Below, one piece after another: positions 1 to 8,444 of a stretch of 46,845 bases of DNA. Made by a program: the position numbers and the translations under genes. The stretch is from an uncultured bacterium. Its GTDB lineage: Bacteria > Actinomycetota > Actinomycetes > S36-B12 > CAIKAW01. The stretch's first letter is position 1; every line of letters begins with the position of its first letter. The stretch spans positions 1 through 46,845 of the forward strand of contig CAIKAW010000059.1 in assembly GCA_903825575.1 (NCBI GenBank), given 5' to 3'. Below the pieces are notes generated by a model, which was not told where the DNA came from, searched no databases, and saw nothing but the letters and a program-made list of their open reading frames with translations.

Positions 1-1258
1 AACAGGTGCAACGACCTGGCCAGTACCGGCTGGTGTGACAAGCGTCGATGTGCTCAGCGTGGCTGGCGGTGGCGGTGGCGGACGCGGGGGCGGCGGCTAC
101 ACCGCCGGCGGTGGTGGTGGCGGCGGACAAGCCACCTATTGCCGCAGCACCGTCACGGCACATGATTCGCTGGCCATCACCTTGGGGGCCGGTGGCGTTG
201 GAGCGGCCATCAGCGGCGATCCGGTTCCAACTCCCGGCGGTGCCTCTTCGGTCCAAGATTCCACTCACGCCTGGCCGGCGGCCTGCAGTGCAGTCGGTGG
301 CGCCGCAGCGGTTGAGCCCGGTGCATGGCTAGCCGGCGCGGGTGGCGGGTCCGGGTTGTTCATTGGGGGTCTGGCGACCGAAGACCCAGTGGCATATCTA
401 GCCGCCGGCGGGGGCGCCGGTGCAGGCGCTAATGGCGGGAACGCAGCCCAAACGACCGACTCGTCGATCCTGATTGACCCATCGGTCGTCCCGGTAAACG
501 TCGGGACTCCCGGCGCGGGTGGGTCCGGCAAGTTGACGAACAGCGGGCTATTCGCTGGTTCGACCGATCGTTACGGCGGTGGTGGCGGTGGTGGTGGCGC
601 AGGGAATCTAACTGCAAACTCCGATGCTAGTTACGCGTCGAGAGGCGCTGGCGGTAGCGGCGGCGGCGGGACTGGCGCCGGCTTCGCTACAGCGCCTGCG
701 GCTGCGTACTTCAGCGATGTAGCGCCCAGTTTCGCTCCTCTAACCGAGGGAGCCACCGCAGGAGCCGCTAACACGGGCGGCGGCGGCGGCGGTTCAGCTC
801 TGATCGGGCACCCCAACAACAGCGGGGAGACCGCTTTGTACGACGGTGCTTCAGGTGGTTCTGGCATCGTGCTGATTCGCTGGACATCCCCAGCTGGGAC
901 TGCATTCACCACGCAGGAAAACCAGTCGCACCAGGTCAACGTGTTCACTAAGGCAGCGGGTGGCTTCATTCCGGTTTCGGCTCACGTCGTGACTGCACCG
1001 AAACACGGCAAAGTCACAAAGACCTCGGCTTCGGTATTCACCTACACCCCTGACGCCGACTACTACGGCACCGACACCTACACGGTCGCGTTGGTCAACG
1101 CGGCCGGACAAGACCAGGTGCTCACCGTCAACGCGACGATCACGCACGTGCTGCCAGCCACCGGAGCTGAAGGCGTCCTGCCGCTCGGCCTGACCGGTGG
1201 CTTGCTGCTACTGACCGGTGGCCTCGCGTTAGCCGCATCAAAGCGTAGGCGCACCTAG
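1..1258 (+). CDS. Glycine-rich LPATG-anchored surface protein, 5' partial
   Basis: The reading frame is open from base 2, so the true start lies outside the window; the GTG at 35 is probably internal. The visible start reads WPVPAGVTSVDVLSVAG, like the opening strand of glycine-rich extracellular domains. About 250 residues follow with many poly-Gly runs. Next comes a short Ig/cadherin-like repeat (APKHGKV...FTYTPDADYYGTDTYTV), typical of bacterial surface adhesins. The last 35 residues form a sorting signal: LPATG, a hydrophobic stretch and the basic tail KRRRT. This predicts sortase-dependent attachment to the cell wall. The function is unknown; adhesion or matrix formation is inference. 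The 3' end overlaps the convergent ligase gene by 21 bases. A sortase gene begins at the other end of the window. Confidence 0.85.
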   Translation, partial: TGATTWPVPAGVTSVDVLSVAGGGGGGRGGGGYTAGGGGGGGQATYCRSTVTAHDSLAITLGAGGVGAAISGDPVPTPGGASSVQDSTHAWPAACSAVGGAAAVEPGAWLAGAGGGSGLFIGGLATEDPVAYLAAGGGAGAGANGGNAAQTTDSSILIDPSVVPVNVGTPGAGGSGKLTNSGLFAGSTDRYGGGGGGGGAGNLTANSDASYASRGAGGSGGGGTGAGFATAPAAAYFSDVAPSFAPLTEGATAGAANTGGGGGGSALIGHPNNSGETALYDGASGGSGIVLIRWTSPAGTAFTTQENQSHQVNVFTKAAGGFIPVSAHVVTAPKHGKVTKTSASVFTYTPDADYYGTDTYTVALVNAAGQDQVLTVNATITHVLPATGAEGVLPLGLTGGLLLLTGGLALAASKRRRT

Positions 1259-2701
1259 AGCTGCCCGGTACTGCTTGGCTAGTTCGCGGCGTGACGGCTT
1301 TCCGTTGGCGTTATGTGGGATTTCGTCGACCTCAAACACCGCAGAAATCGTGGCGCCACCGAAACGGTCCGCGAACGCCGTTTCCAGCCCAATCACATCG
1401 AGTGGAACCGACGTGACAACAGCCACTCCGACCTGCGGCAGGCCCAAAGGCGACTCCGCCTGAAATGCTGCGGCATCACGAATACCTGGCGAGTTGAGCA
1501 GGAACGCGTCGATCGCGACTGGGCTGAGTTTCACTCCACCTGCATTAACGAATTCGGTCTCCCGACCTTCGAGCAAGATGTGACGCTCAGCAGTAATTCG
1601 CCCAACATCACCGGGGTAAAACCAACCATCGCGAAAACTTGCGGCGCTTGCACTGGCATCGCCAACGTAATGGTTGGCCTGCTCTGGCGTGCGCCAGCGC
1701 AAGCGTCCAACTTCGCCAGCTGGAAGAACTTGGTCAACCGCATCGACAACTTCGATCACAACATGACCGAGCACCTCGCCCATGTCGTTTGGTTCCCTGG
1801 TTGCCCCAACGCCGATGGTGACCGCGCCGCTTTCGCTGCTCCCGTACAGGTTAAGGATTTCGGCCGCCAGGAGCCGACGCACTTCAGTTGCAAGTGGCGC
1901 TGGCAAAACACTGCCCACCGACACGATGATCTCGAGTGAATCCGGCTTGGGGGCGCCGGTATCACGTAGGTGATCGACCAGTTCTGCAAGTTGGACTGGC
2001 GAGGCAACAGCCGAGCGGATTGCCTTACGTTGCAACAACTCCAGAGTCTCGGCTGCCACGCCCGGGGCGACGTAAGGGAAGCCTGAGGCGACCGAGGAGT
2101 ATGCAGTGAGGATCCCGGTGATTGCCTGCGGTCCGATGATCGACATGGCGGGGCCCGCCGACATCCACGACGCCTCAGCGCGCTTGGTGCGCGTCTCTAA
2201 TCCGCTAACGCTGAACGGGATCGCATGCGGGGTACCGGTAGTACCGCTAGAGAAGAGCAGCCGACACACGACATCAAATGACTCGAACTCGTTAGCATCA
2301 ATCGCCAACGACTCGGTGGCCGACTGGGCGAAGAACTTGTCATCCACTACTACAGTGCGTTCCTGCCGGAATCCAGAATCTGGCAGCGACGTCAACAACC
2401 AGTCGATGCGATCATCTAAGACTCCGGGTCCCGGATACGTGCAGCCGATGCAGGCTTCGTGAAACAGCGCTGCCATGAAGAACAACTGCAAGTGGGCCGG
2501 GACATCGGTCGCGACCACCTGACCGGGACGCACGCCACGTTCGCGGAGCAACGATGCGATTCGCTTCGAGTGGTCAAACAAGTCGCGATAGGTGAAGTCG
2601 CCGCTAGCCGACGCCACGGCCGTGTCCTGCGGATTAGTTCGCACCTGTCGCAGCAAATGATCAAAGGGCTGTGGTCGTTCGAGTTCGACACGCTGCGCCA
2701 T
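1238..2701 (-). CDS. AMP-forming acyl-CoA synthetase/ligase-like protein (ANL superfamily)
   Basis: The 487-residue protein has the adenylation motifs in order: the P-loop LLFSSGTTGTP (about 148-158), NLYGSSESG (284-292), GWFYPGDVG (359-367), a hinge GRETEFVNAGG (379-389) and the C-terminal NANGK with lysine 468. These predict ATP-dependent adenylation of a carboxylic acid, usually followed by CoA or carrier transfer. The hinge has Glu-Thr-Glu where most family members have Asp-Asp, a mild deviation. The protein is shorter than typical fatty acyl-CoA ligases (about 500-560), resembling the smaller stand-alone or MenE-like members. The substrate cannot be told. The ATG lies 21 bases after the dnaB stop, so the gene may be read through from dnaB. 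No carrier protein or thiolation gene is nearby. Confidence 0.85.
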   Translation of the reverse strand: MAQRVELERPQPFDHLLRQVRTNPQDTAVASASGDFTYRDLFDHSKRIASLLRERGVRPGQVVATDVPAHLQLFFMAALFHEACIGCTYPGPGVLDDRIDWLLTSLPDSGFRQERTVVVDDKFFAQSATESLAIDANEFESFDVVCRLLFSSGTTGTPHAIPFSVSGLETRTKRAEASWMSAGPAMSIIGPQAITGILTAYSSVASGFPYVAPGVAAETLELLQRKAIRSAVASPVQLAELVDHLRDTGAPKPDSLEIIVSVGSVLPAPLATEVRRLLAAEILNLYGSSESGAVTIGVGATREPNDMGEVLGHVVIEVVDAVDQVLPAGEVGRLRWRTPEQANHYVGDASASAASFRDGWFYPGDVGRITAERHILLEGRETEFVNAGGVKLSPVAIDAFLLNSPGIRDAAAFQAESPLGLPQVGVAVVTSVPLDVIGLETAFADRFGGATISAVFEVDEIPHNANGKPSRRELAKQYRAALGAPTL

Positions 2702-2722
2702 TGGGGTTCAGCCTCACACGAT

Positions 2723-4075
2723 CTAGTTGTCGGGCATGTCCGAGAAGCGTGAGTAGTGGCCCTGGAAGGCAACCGGAATTGTCTGCGTGGGGCCGTTACG
2801 GTGCTTGGCGATAATGAAGTCGGCCTCGCCCGCGCGCGGTGATTCGCGTTCGTAGAGATCTTCTCGGTGCAACAGAATCACCATGTCGGCGTCCTGCTCG
2901 ATCGACCCGGACTCACGCAAGTCAGAGAGCACCGGACGCTTGTCGGTGCGCTGCTCAGGACCACGGTTCAACTGGCTGATTGCAATCACCGGCACGTCGA
3001 GTTCCTTGGCCAGCAACTTCAAGGACCGCGAGAACTCGGCCACCTCTTGCTGTCGACTTTCGACGCGCTTGCCGCTGGACATCAGCTGCAGATAGTCGAT
3101 GACGACAAGGCGCAAATCGTTGCGCTGCTTGAGCCGACGGCACTTCGCGCGAATCTCCATCATCGTCAGGTTCGGTGAATCGTCGATGAACAGTGGAGAC
3201 TCGGAGATGTCGCCAACCTTGCGCGCGAGCTTTTGCCAATCTGCTTCGCCCATCTGGCCTGAGCGCATGTGATGCAGCGCGATGCCAGCCTCGGCTGAAA
3301 GCAAACGCATGACGATCTCGGTGCGGCCCATTTCCAACGAGAAGATGCAACTGGTCAGACCGTGGCGCAGGCTAGCCGATCGAGCAAGGTCGAGACCGAG
3401 CGTTGACTTACCGATGGCCGGACGAGCAGCGACGACGATCAACTGGCCCGGGTGGAGGCCGTTGGTCAACTGATCGAGTTTGCTGAAGCCGGTGGGAACG
3501 CCGATGAGTTGGCCGCCGCGATTGGCGATCGCCTCCATCTCCTGCAAGGCGTCGTCGAGCAGACCATTCAGGCTTTGGTAATCGTCGGCACTGCGCCGCC
3601 CGGTGACGTCGTAGATCTCGGCCTGAGCTCGGTCGACGACTGTGTCGACGTCACCCTCGCCTGCGTACCCGAGTTGAACAATGCGGGTGCCGGCAGCGAC
3701 TAGTCGTCGCAAGATGGCTCGGTCGCGCACGATCTGGGCGTAGTACCCGGCATTGGCCGCCGTCGGAACACTGGCGACCAGGGTGTGCAGGTAGGTGGCG
3801 CCACCAATTCGCCCGAGGTCGCCGCTGCGGGTGAGCTCGGCGGCCACCGTAACGGCGTCGGCTGGCTGGCCGTGTCCGTACAGCTCAAGGATTGCCGCAT
3901 AGATGGTCTCGTGGGCGGGTGAATAGAAGTCCTGATCGCGCAGCGCCTCGACAACGTCGGCGATGGCGTCCTTGCTCAGGAGCATGCCCCCGAGGACGCT
4001 TTGTTCGGCGGCCAAATCCTGGGGCGGAGTGCGATCAAGGTCCAAGCGTTGCAGTGGCAGCTCGGACACGCTCAC
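2723..4075 (-). CDS. dnaB: Replicative DNA helicase DnaB
   Basis: DnaB is the hexameric 5'-3' helicase that unwinds DNA ahead of the replisome. The 450-residue protein has the N-terminal domain (about 20-125; AAEQSVLGGML), a linker, then the RecA-like domain with Walker A ARPAIGKST (217-225) and Walker B VVIDYLQLM. The Walker A loop has Pro-Ala-Ile where many homologues have Pro-Gly/Ala-Met. The length is normal and no intein is present, although actinobacterial dnaB is a common intein site. The GTG start is preceded by GGAGG. It is the last core gene of the rpsF-ssb-rpsR-rplI group, separated by a 305-base gap that holds DnaA-box-like sites. Confidence 0.97.
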   Translation of the reverse strand: MSVSELPLQRLDLDRTPPQDLAAEQSVLGGMLLSKDAIADVVEALRDQDFYSPAHETIYAAILELYGHGQPADAVTVAAELTRSGDLGRIGGATYLHTLVASVPTAANAGYYAQIVRDRAILRRLVAAGTRIVQLGYAGEGDVDTVVDRAQAEIYDVTGRRSADDYQSLNGLLDDALQEMEAIANRGGQLIGVPTGFSKLDQLTNGLHPGQLIVVAARPAIGKSTLGLDLARSASLRHGLTSCIFSLEMGRTEIVMRLLSAEAGIALHHMRSGQMGEADWQKLARKVGDISESPLFIDDSPNLTMMEIRAKCRRLKQRNDLRLVVIDYLQLMSSGKRVESRQQEVAEFSRSLKLLAKELDVPVIAISQLNRGPEQRTDKRPVLSDLRESGSIEQDADMVILLHREDLYERESPRAGEADFIIAKHRNGPTQTIPVAFQGHYSRFSDMPDN

Positions 4076-4147
4076 AGGGGACCTCCGGTCGACGAATGCC
4101 TTACGGAGCCCAAACTAGGCGTGAGGTCCGACGGTGTCGAACGTCGC

Positions 4148-4223
4148 TGTGGACGTCCCTGTGGAGTACCTGTGGGTGGCTGGCCAGAGTCGGGGGAAGC
4201 GGCTGGGGATAGCCTGTGGATAA
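4148..4223. promoter_or_regulatory. DnaA-box-like cluster upstream of dnaB
   Basis: The 305-base gap between dnaB and rplI (4076-4380) contains four TGTGG-led 9-mers in one orientation, starting at 4148, 4160, 4171 and 4215. The last, TGTGGATAA (4215-4223), is a perfect inverse DnaA box (TTATCCACA). The first begins TGTGGAC, seven of nine bases of the TTGTCCACA type; the middle two are more degenerate. Spacing of 12 and 11 bases puts the first three on nearly the same helical face. DnaA control of dnaB is inference. No clear promoter hexamers were identified in the gap. Confidence 0.5.
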
Positions 4224-4323
4224 GTGAGATTCTGTGCCACCAAACTGGCATTCACCTGCGACGACCCCATCAACTGCCTGTGTACGCAAGAAAACTGTCA
4301 ATCGTTTCAAGGGGTGGAACAAA

Positions 4324-4363
4324 CCGACCCGACCAGGCCACCTTTTGGGGCCCGATCGGGTCG
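4324..4363 (-). terminator. Possible terminator downstream of rplI
   Basis: An inverted repeat CGACCCGA / TCGGGTCG lies just after the rplI stop when read on the minus strand. The stem is eight base pairs or more with a loop of about 23 bases. On the minus strand it is followed by TTTGTT, only a weak U-tract. It could end part of the rpsF-ssb-rpsR-rplI transcript before dnaB. The long loop and short T run keep confidence low. Confidence 0.35.
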
Positions 4364-4380
4364 ACTTGCTGATATCGAAT

Positions 4381-4827
4381 TCAGGCTGGGCGAACGTCCA
4401 GCGAAATCGTGGCTGCCACCTCAGCGTGGAGCCGAATCACAACCGAGTGCATACCCACGGTCTTGATCGGCGTGCTAATGCTGATCTTGCGCTTGTCGAG
4501 CAGTGGCCCACCGGCGGCGGTGACCGCAGCCATCACGTCAGTGACCGTGACCGAACCGAAGAGCCGGCCAGCCTCACCGGCGCGAGCCGGCAACTGCACG
4601 CGAAGCGCCTCGATCTGCGCCTTGACCTCTTTGGCGTGGCCAAGGTCGCGGATCTCACGAACGTCGCGGGCGCGACGAATCGAGGAGATCTGCTTCTCGC
4701 CACCGCGGGTCCATGCCACCCCGAAGCCACGTGGGACGAGGTAGTTACGGGCGTACCCGTCCTTGACCTCGACCACATCGCCTGGGGCGCCAAGGTCGGG
4801 AACTTCCTGAGTAAGGATTAGCTTCAT
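4381..4827 (-). CDS. rplI: 50S ribosomal protein bL9
   Basis: The 148-residue protein begins MKLILTQEVPDLG and has the L9 signature GDVVEVKDGYARNYLVPRG, followed by the long connecting helix and the C-terminal rRNA-binding domain. L9 binds 23S rRNA near the base of the L1 stalk. Length is normal for the family. The ATG follows an AGAGGA ribosome-binding site at seven bases. The gene is 11 bases downstream of rpsR in the conserved rpsF-ssb-rpsR-rplI order. The stop codon falls within a chance GAATTC site. Confidence 0.98.
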   Translation of the reverse strand: MKLILTQEVPDLGAPGDVVEVKDGYARNYLVPRGFGVAWTRGGEKQISSIRRARDVREIRDLGHAKEVKAQIEALRVQLPARAGEAGRLFGSVTVTDVMAAVTAAGGPLLDKRKISISTPIKTVGMHSVVIRLHAEVAATISLDVRPA

Positions 4828-4838
4828 CGGGAGTCCTC

Positions 4839-5075
4839 TCAGCGCGCTGTCGACGTATAGGGCAGCAGGGCCATCTCACGCGCAGTCTTGACTGCGATTG
4901 CGATGTCGCGCTGGTGCTGCACGCAGTTACCGGTCACTCGACGCGCACGAATCTTGCCGCGGTCGGAGACGTACTTGCGTAGCAACGGGGTGTCCTTGTA
5001 GTCGACCGGAAGTGCGGTCTCCTTGCAGAACGGGCAGGCCTTCGTCTTCGGCTTGCGAATTGGGGGCTTGGCCAT
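4839..5075 (-). CDS. rpsR: 30S ribosomal protein bS18
   Basis: This is the small-subunit protein S18, which binds S6 on the platform of the 30S subunit. The start [10 protein letters not shown], the CPFC pair and [11 protein letters not shown] identify the cysteine-containing (zinc-type, C+) form. The sequence has two consecutive ATG codons at 5078 and 5075. GGAG lies seven bases before the second, and MAKPP is the family's usual N-terminus, so I place the start at 5075 (78 residues). The gene sits between ssb and rplI. A cysteine-free paralogue used under zinc starvation, known in other actinobacteria, is not in this window. Confidence 0.97.
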   Translation of the reverse strand: MAKPPIRKPKTKACPFCKETALPVDYKDTPLLRKYVSDRGKIRARRVTGNCVQHQRDIAIAVKTAREMALLPYTSTAR

Positions 5076-5140
5076 CATGGTGCTCCGTTTCCCGGATGCC
5101 CGGTCGAAACCGGGATGGTCGTGCTAGTCGGATATATGGA

Positions 5141-5623
5141 TTAGAACGGTGGTTCGTCGGTGGCTGCACCCCAAGAACCGGACTGGCCGGCCCACGGGTC
5201 TTCGCCACCTGCTGCGGGAGCGGCACTCGGGGATCCAGCCCCGAAACCGCCATCCGAGCGGGCAACCTTGCTTACCTTGGCGGTGGCGTTGCGCAGTGCC
5301 GGACCGACGTCGTCGACCTCGATTTCGTACACAGTGCGCTTCTCGCCCTCGCGGGTCTCATATGTTCGCTGTCGCAGTCGACCGGTGACGATGACCCGCA
5401 TGCCTCGGGTGAGGCTTTCGGCCACGTTCTCGGCGTACTGGCGCCAAACATTGCAGGAGAGGAACAGGCCCTCTCCGTCCTTCCACTCATTGCTCGTCTT
5501 GTCCAGGAACCGCGGAGTGGAGGCGATGCGGAACTTAGCAACGGCCTGACCACTTGGTGTGAAACGCAGTTCGGGATCGTCGACAAGGTTTCCGACGATG
5601 GTGATCGTCGTGTCTCCAGCCAT
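5141..5623 (-). CDS. ssb: Single-stranded DNA-binding protein
   Basis: SSB coats single-stranded DNA during replication and repair. The 160-residue protein has an N-terminal OB-fold (about 1-115; [19 protein letters not shown], then [24 protein letters not shown]). A Gly/Ala/Ser-rich linker follows, and the acidic tip ends DEPPF, the partner-docking tail. Length fits the family. GGGAGG precedes the ATG by five bases. The gene lies between rpsF and rpsR as in most actinobacteria, joining single-strand binding to ribosomal protein synthesis in one transcript. Confidence 0.97.
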   Translation of the reverse strand: MAGDTTITIVGNLVDDPELRFTPSGQAVAKFRIASTPRFLDKTSNEWKDGEGLFLSCNVWRQYAENVAESLTRGMRVIVTGRLRQRTYETREGEKRTVYEIEVDDVGPALRNATAKVSKVARSDGGFGAGSPSAAPAAGGEDPWAGQSGSWGAATDEPPF

Positions 5624-5687
5624 GGAACCTCCCTCTAGACGGTCGACCGCAAACCGGTCGAAGTGCGACGAACGCCGATGGCGATCG

Positions 5688-5978
5688 TCAGTGAGCGTCC
5701 GGACGCATGACCTTGGTACGCAGCACTGCCTCGTTGAGGTTTAGCTGGCGGTCAAGCTCCTTGACGGCCGCGGGGGAGCAGGAAATGTCGAGGATCGCGT
5801 AGATCCCCTCGGTCTTCTTCTTGATCTGGAAGGCAAGTCGGCGCCGACCCCAGATGTCGACCTTGCCAACGGTGCCGCCGTCTTGGCGAACAACATTGAG
5901 GAAAGTGTCGAGACTTGGGGCTACGGTGCGTTCTTCCAACTCGGGATCAAGGATCACCATTACTTCGTACTGACGCAT
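5688..5978 (-). CDS. rpsF: 30S ribosomal protein bS6
   Basis: S6 forms a heterodimer with S18 on the 30S platform. The 96-residue product starts [17 protein letters not shown] and contains the typical core [18 protein letters not shown]. The frame is open further upstream to 6107, but that part has no family similarity. The ATG at 5978 has a strong AGGAGG site about ten bases upstream, so it is chosen. This is the first gene of the rpsF-ssb-rpsR-rplI group. A 224-base leader lies between it and the divergent xthA. Confidence 0.97.
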   Translation of the reverse strand: MRQYEVMVILDPELEERTVAPSLDTFLNVVRQDGGTVGKVDIWGRRRLAFQIKKKTEGIYAILDISCSPAAVKELDRQLNLNEAVLRTKVMRPDAH

Positions 5979-6006
5979 GCTGGACCCACCTCCTCTGGAC
6001 TCAGCG

Positions 6007-6025
6007 GCCACGGTCGTTCCGCGGC
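6007..6025 (-). promoter_or_regulatory. Hairpin in the rpsF leader, candidate r-protein control element
   Basis: About 30 bases upstream of the rpsF start, the minus strand can form GCCGCGG / CCGTGGC (seven pairs including one G-U) with a five-base loop. Many bacteria have an S6:S18-binding leader structure before rpsF. I cannot confirm that this matches that motif's conserved bulge. It is listed as a possible autoregulatory element. Confidence 0.28.
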
Positions 6026-6202
6026 AGGAGGGCTTACTGCGTCGCCTGCTCATCCGCCAGTGTGGACCGGAGGACCGACAACCCCGTCGCAGGTGCGAGG
6101 AGGCCATCCGAACAGGACGCCCGAGAGTACCCCGAGGTGGCGGGCAGGAGGAAATCGCCGTCCACAGGGGCGGATCTTGGGCGGCTGTGTGAGGATCGCC
6201 GG

Positions 6203-6988
6203 GTGCGAATCGCTACCTGGAACGTCAACTCGGTTGGTGCCCGACTACCTCGGCTGCTGGCCTGGCTCGACAACAACCGTCCGGATGTGCTCGCTCTGCA
6301 AGAACTCAAGTGCACTACCGCCGACTTCCCGGCCGCTGCCGTAGCCGAACTGGGGTACGAGGTAGCGGCCCATGGCGGCGGGCGCTGGAACGGGGTCGCC
6401 CTGCTGTCGCGAGTGGGACTGGCCGAAGTCTCCTACGACCTTCCGGGTCAACCCGGGTTCCCGGAGACCGAGGTCGAGCCGCGCGCCGTTGGTGCCACCT
6501 GTGGCGGACTGCGGGTTTGGTCGCTTTACGTCCCAAATGGCCGCGAGCCCGGGCACCCGCACTACGAATACAAACTGGCCTGGTTCCAGGCGTTAGCCGC
6601 AGCCACGACACTCGAACTCGCCACCAGCCCTCAGCGCCCGTTCGCACTGGTTGGCGACTTCAACGTTGCTCCCACGGATGCCGACGTTTGGGATCCGGCG
6701 GTATTCGCGGATTCAACACACGTCACCCCAGCCGAACGGGCAGCGCTGGCCCGACTCCTGGACCTAGGGCTCACGGACATCAAACCCCGCGCGCTCAAGG
6801 GTGAGCCATACACCTTCTGGGACTACCGCGGTGGATCCTTCTATAAGGGTCAGGGGATGCGCATCGACTTGGTCTACGGCAATGCCGCGTTCGCCGCTTC
6901 CGTCACCGATGCCTACGTGGACCGGGACGAACGCAAAGGCACCGGCGCTTCAGACCATGCTCCGGTCGTCGTCGACATCAACGTCTGA
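6203..6988 (+). CDS. xthA: Exodeoxyribonuclease III / AP endonuclease
   Basis: This 261-residue protein belongs to the Mg-dependent endonuclease/exonuclease/phosphatase family and acts in base-excision repair at abasic sites. Visible motifs are TWNVNS with Asn7, LQELK with metal-binding Glu34, GDFNVAP with Asp152 and Asn154, and the C-terminal SDHAP with Asp251 and His252. All catalytic residues are present. The GTG at 6203 is chosen because [10 protein letters not shown] is the family's usual N-terminus and GAGGA lies upstream; the frame is open further 5' without similarity. The gene is divergent from rpsF. Its 3' end overlaps the convergent membrane gene by 39 bases. Confidence 0.96.
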   Translation: MRIATWNVNSVGARLPRLLAWLDNNRPDVLALQELKCTTADFPAAAVAELGYEVAAHGGGRWNGVALLSRVGLAEVSYDLPGQPGFPETEVEPRAVGATCGGLRVWSLYVPNGREPGHPHYEYKLAWFQALAAATTLELATSPQRPFALVGDFNVAPTDADVWDPAVFADSTHVTPAERAALARLLDLGLTDIKPRALKGEPYTFWDYRGGSFYKGQGMRIDLVYGNAAFAASVTDAYVDRDERKGTGASDHAPVVVDINV

Positions 6989-8401
6989 ATCAACCTGGCT
7001 TACCCGCACGTGTTTCCGAAATAGCGGCAGAACAAAGTGGTCCAGAGCTCCGTCGAGCACCCCGCCGCCGGGATCGTCCGCATCATCGGCAAGACCATCT
7101 GCGCGGACCGGGTCGTACTCCGGTTTGATCATGTCGCGGACGACCCGTCCGGCGAACCACACCGTTCCCCCGATGTGAACAGCTATAGCAACGGCATACC
7201 AACCACTCGGAAGCCCCTTGGTAGGAGCGTCCAAACTCACCAGATACCACCAGATGGCAGCGAAGTAGCCAACCTCGCACAACTGCCAAACAAGGAAGTC
7301 ACGCCAGCGCGGCCGAGCCAAGGCCGCAAACGGAATCAGCCACAGAACGTACTGAGGCGAGTAGACCTTGTTCGCAAGCACGAATGCCGCGATGACAAGG
7401 AATGAAACTTGGGCGATTCGTGGCCGACGCCGAACGTTGAGGGTCAGCACTGTGATGGCAGCGAACAACACCAACAGCACAGCTGCGAGATACATGCTCA
7501 ATTGCTTAGCAGGTACCTGAATGCCGGCGATCGAAAGTGCAAGCCAAACCGACCCGAAGTCTTGGCCCCTAGTTGCGCTGAACTTGTAGAAATAGGCCCA
7601 GCCAGTAGGCGCAAGGATCATGAAAGGGGCATTGACTAAGAGCCAGGTAGCAACGACCGCGGCCAGCCACTTTGCGGCACTCTTCAAGCGCCCAGCCCGC
7701 AGACACAGCAAAACGACTGCGAACACGAGCACAACGGGGTAGAACTTCGCGGCGATAGCTAAGCCGAGAAAGACACCAGAAAGCGCGACGTGTTTTCGAG
7801 CCCATGCGGCCATGGAAACGGCAGTCAATGCCACCGCCAATAAGTCCCAGTTGATCATCCCGGCGAGGAAGACCCCGGGCGCCAGCGCAACCAGCAAGCC
7901 GTCCCATGGGCGACGACGCACGGTCATTGCAGTAGCGGCAACGGCCACAAACAAACAAGCACCAAGCAGCACCACATTGACGTCGTAGAACCACAAAATC
8001 GCGCTCGCCCCGGCTGGTGTCAGCGACGCGGCTAGGAGCATGAACATGCCGGTCAGTACCGGGTACTCCAGCGGCTGGGCACCGGGTGCGTGCTGAAGAT
8101 AGGGGAAGTACCCACCTGCGAAACCTCGAAGCTGATAGAGCGGCGGGATGTCGCTGTAGCAAAGATGCGAATAGCGAGTTACTCCTCCCCAGCCGCGGAT
8201 CAAACAAGGGGCTTTCAGAAAGTACCCAAAGATGAAGGCACCCAGCGCGGCCAACACCACGATGCGAACCGGCGTCAGCCATGAGCCTGCGCTTCTTGCT
8301 CGCCGCCCCAAGGGACCGCCGAGAAACTCAGCTCCAGCATTCGCTGTCGAATCAGCCAACGTGGGTGCAACAACATTGGAGTCGAATACAGGATCTGACA
8401 C
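6950..8401 (-). CDS. Polytopic membrane glycosyltransferase, GT87/DUF2029-like
   Basis: The product is about 483 residues with roughly ten hydrophobic helices from residue 30. A loop-rich region after the first helix (CYSDIPPLYQLRGF...PLEYPVLTGM) and NWDLLAVAL, AAKFYPVVL and KVYSPQYVLWLIP resemble the polyprenyl-phosphomannose-dependent GT87/DUF2029 family. In Mycobacterium the equivalent gene between ponA1 and rpsF (Rv0051) is a membrane protein of this kind. Substrate and linkage are not known. The start is uncertain: GTG at 8401 or 8419 both fall just after the PBP stop; the frame is open to 8521 but that part overlaps the PBP gene. The extreme C-terminus, [13 protein letters not shown], is very acidic and is read from the strand opposite the xthA end. 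Confidence 0.8.
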   Translation of the reverse strand: MSDPVFDSNVVAPTLADSTANAGAEFLGGPLGRRARSAGSWLTPVRIVVLAALGAFIFGYFLKAPCLIRGWGGVTRYSHLCYSDIPPLYQLRGFAGGYFPYLQHAPGAQPLEYPVLTGMFMLLAASLTPAGASAILWFYDVNVVLLGACLFVAVAATAMTVRRRPWDGLLVALAPGVFLAGMINWDLLAVALTAVSMAAWARKHVALSGVFLGLAIAAKFYPVVLVFAVVLLCLRAGRLKSAAKWLAAVVATWLLVNAPFMILAPTGWAYFYKFSATRGQDFGSVWLALSIAGIQVPAKQLSMYLAAVLLVLFAAITVLTLNVRRRPRIAQVSFLVIAAFVLANKVYSPQYVLWLIPFAALARPRWRDFLVWQLCEVGYFAAIWWYLVSLDAPTKGLPSGWYAVAIAVHIGGTVWFAGRVVRDMIKPEYDPVRADGLADDADDPGGGVLDGALDHFVLPLFRKHVRVSQVDSDVDVDDDRSMV

Positions 8402-8444
8402 CCCGCCATAGTGCCTCACGAAGTCCGCTGAATGTGGCAGCAGG

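Noticed and set aside
40-1150. Long frames on the minus strand and other plus frames inside the glycine-rich gene
   Set aside because: They mirror GC-rich repeated Gly codons, contain Pro-rich low-complexity text and have no family similarity or ribosome-binding sites.
2723-4075. Possible intein in dnaB, also considered for gyrB and gyrA
   Set aside because: All three proteins have normal length with continuous conserved motifs and no splicing blocks.
4371-4384. GATATCGAATTC next to a GTCGAC, similar to a cloning-vector polylinker
   Set aside because: The site spans the rplI stop codon and both flanks are native genes in conserved order, so chance is the better explanation than vector sequence.
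5979-6107. N-terminal extension of rpsF to 6107
   Set aside because: The extra 43 residues are basic and not family-like, and the AGGAGG site serves the ATG at 5978.
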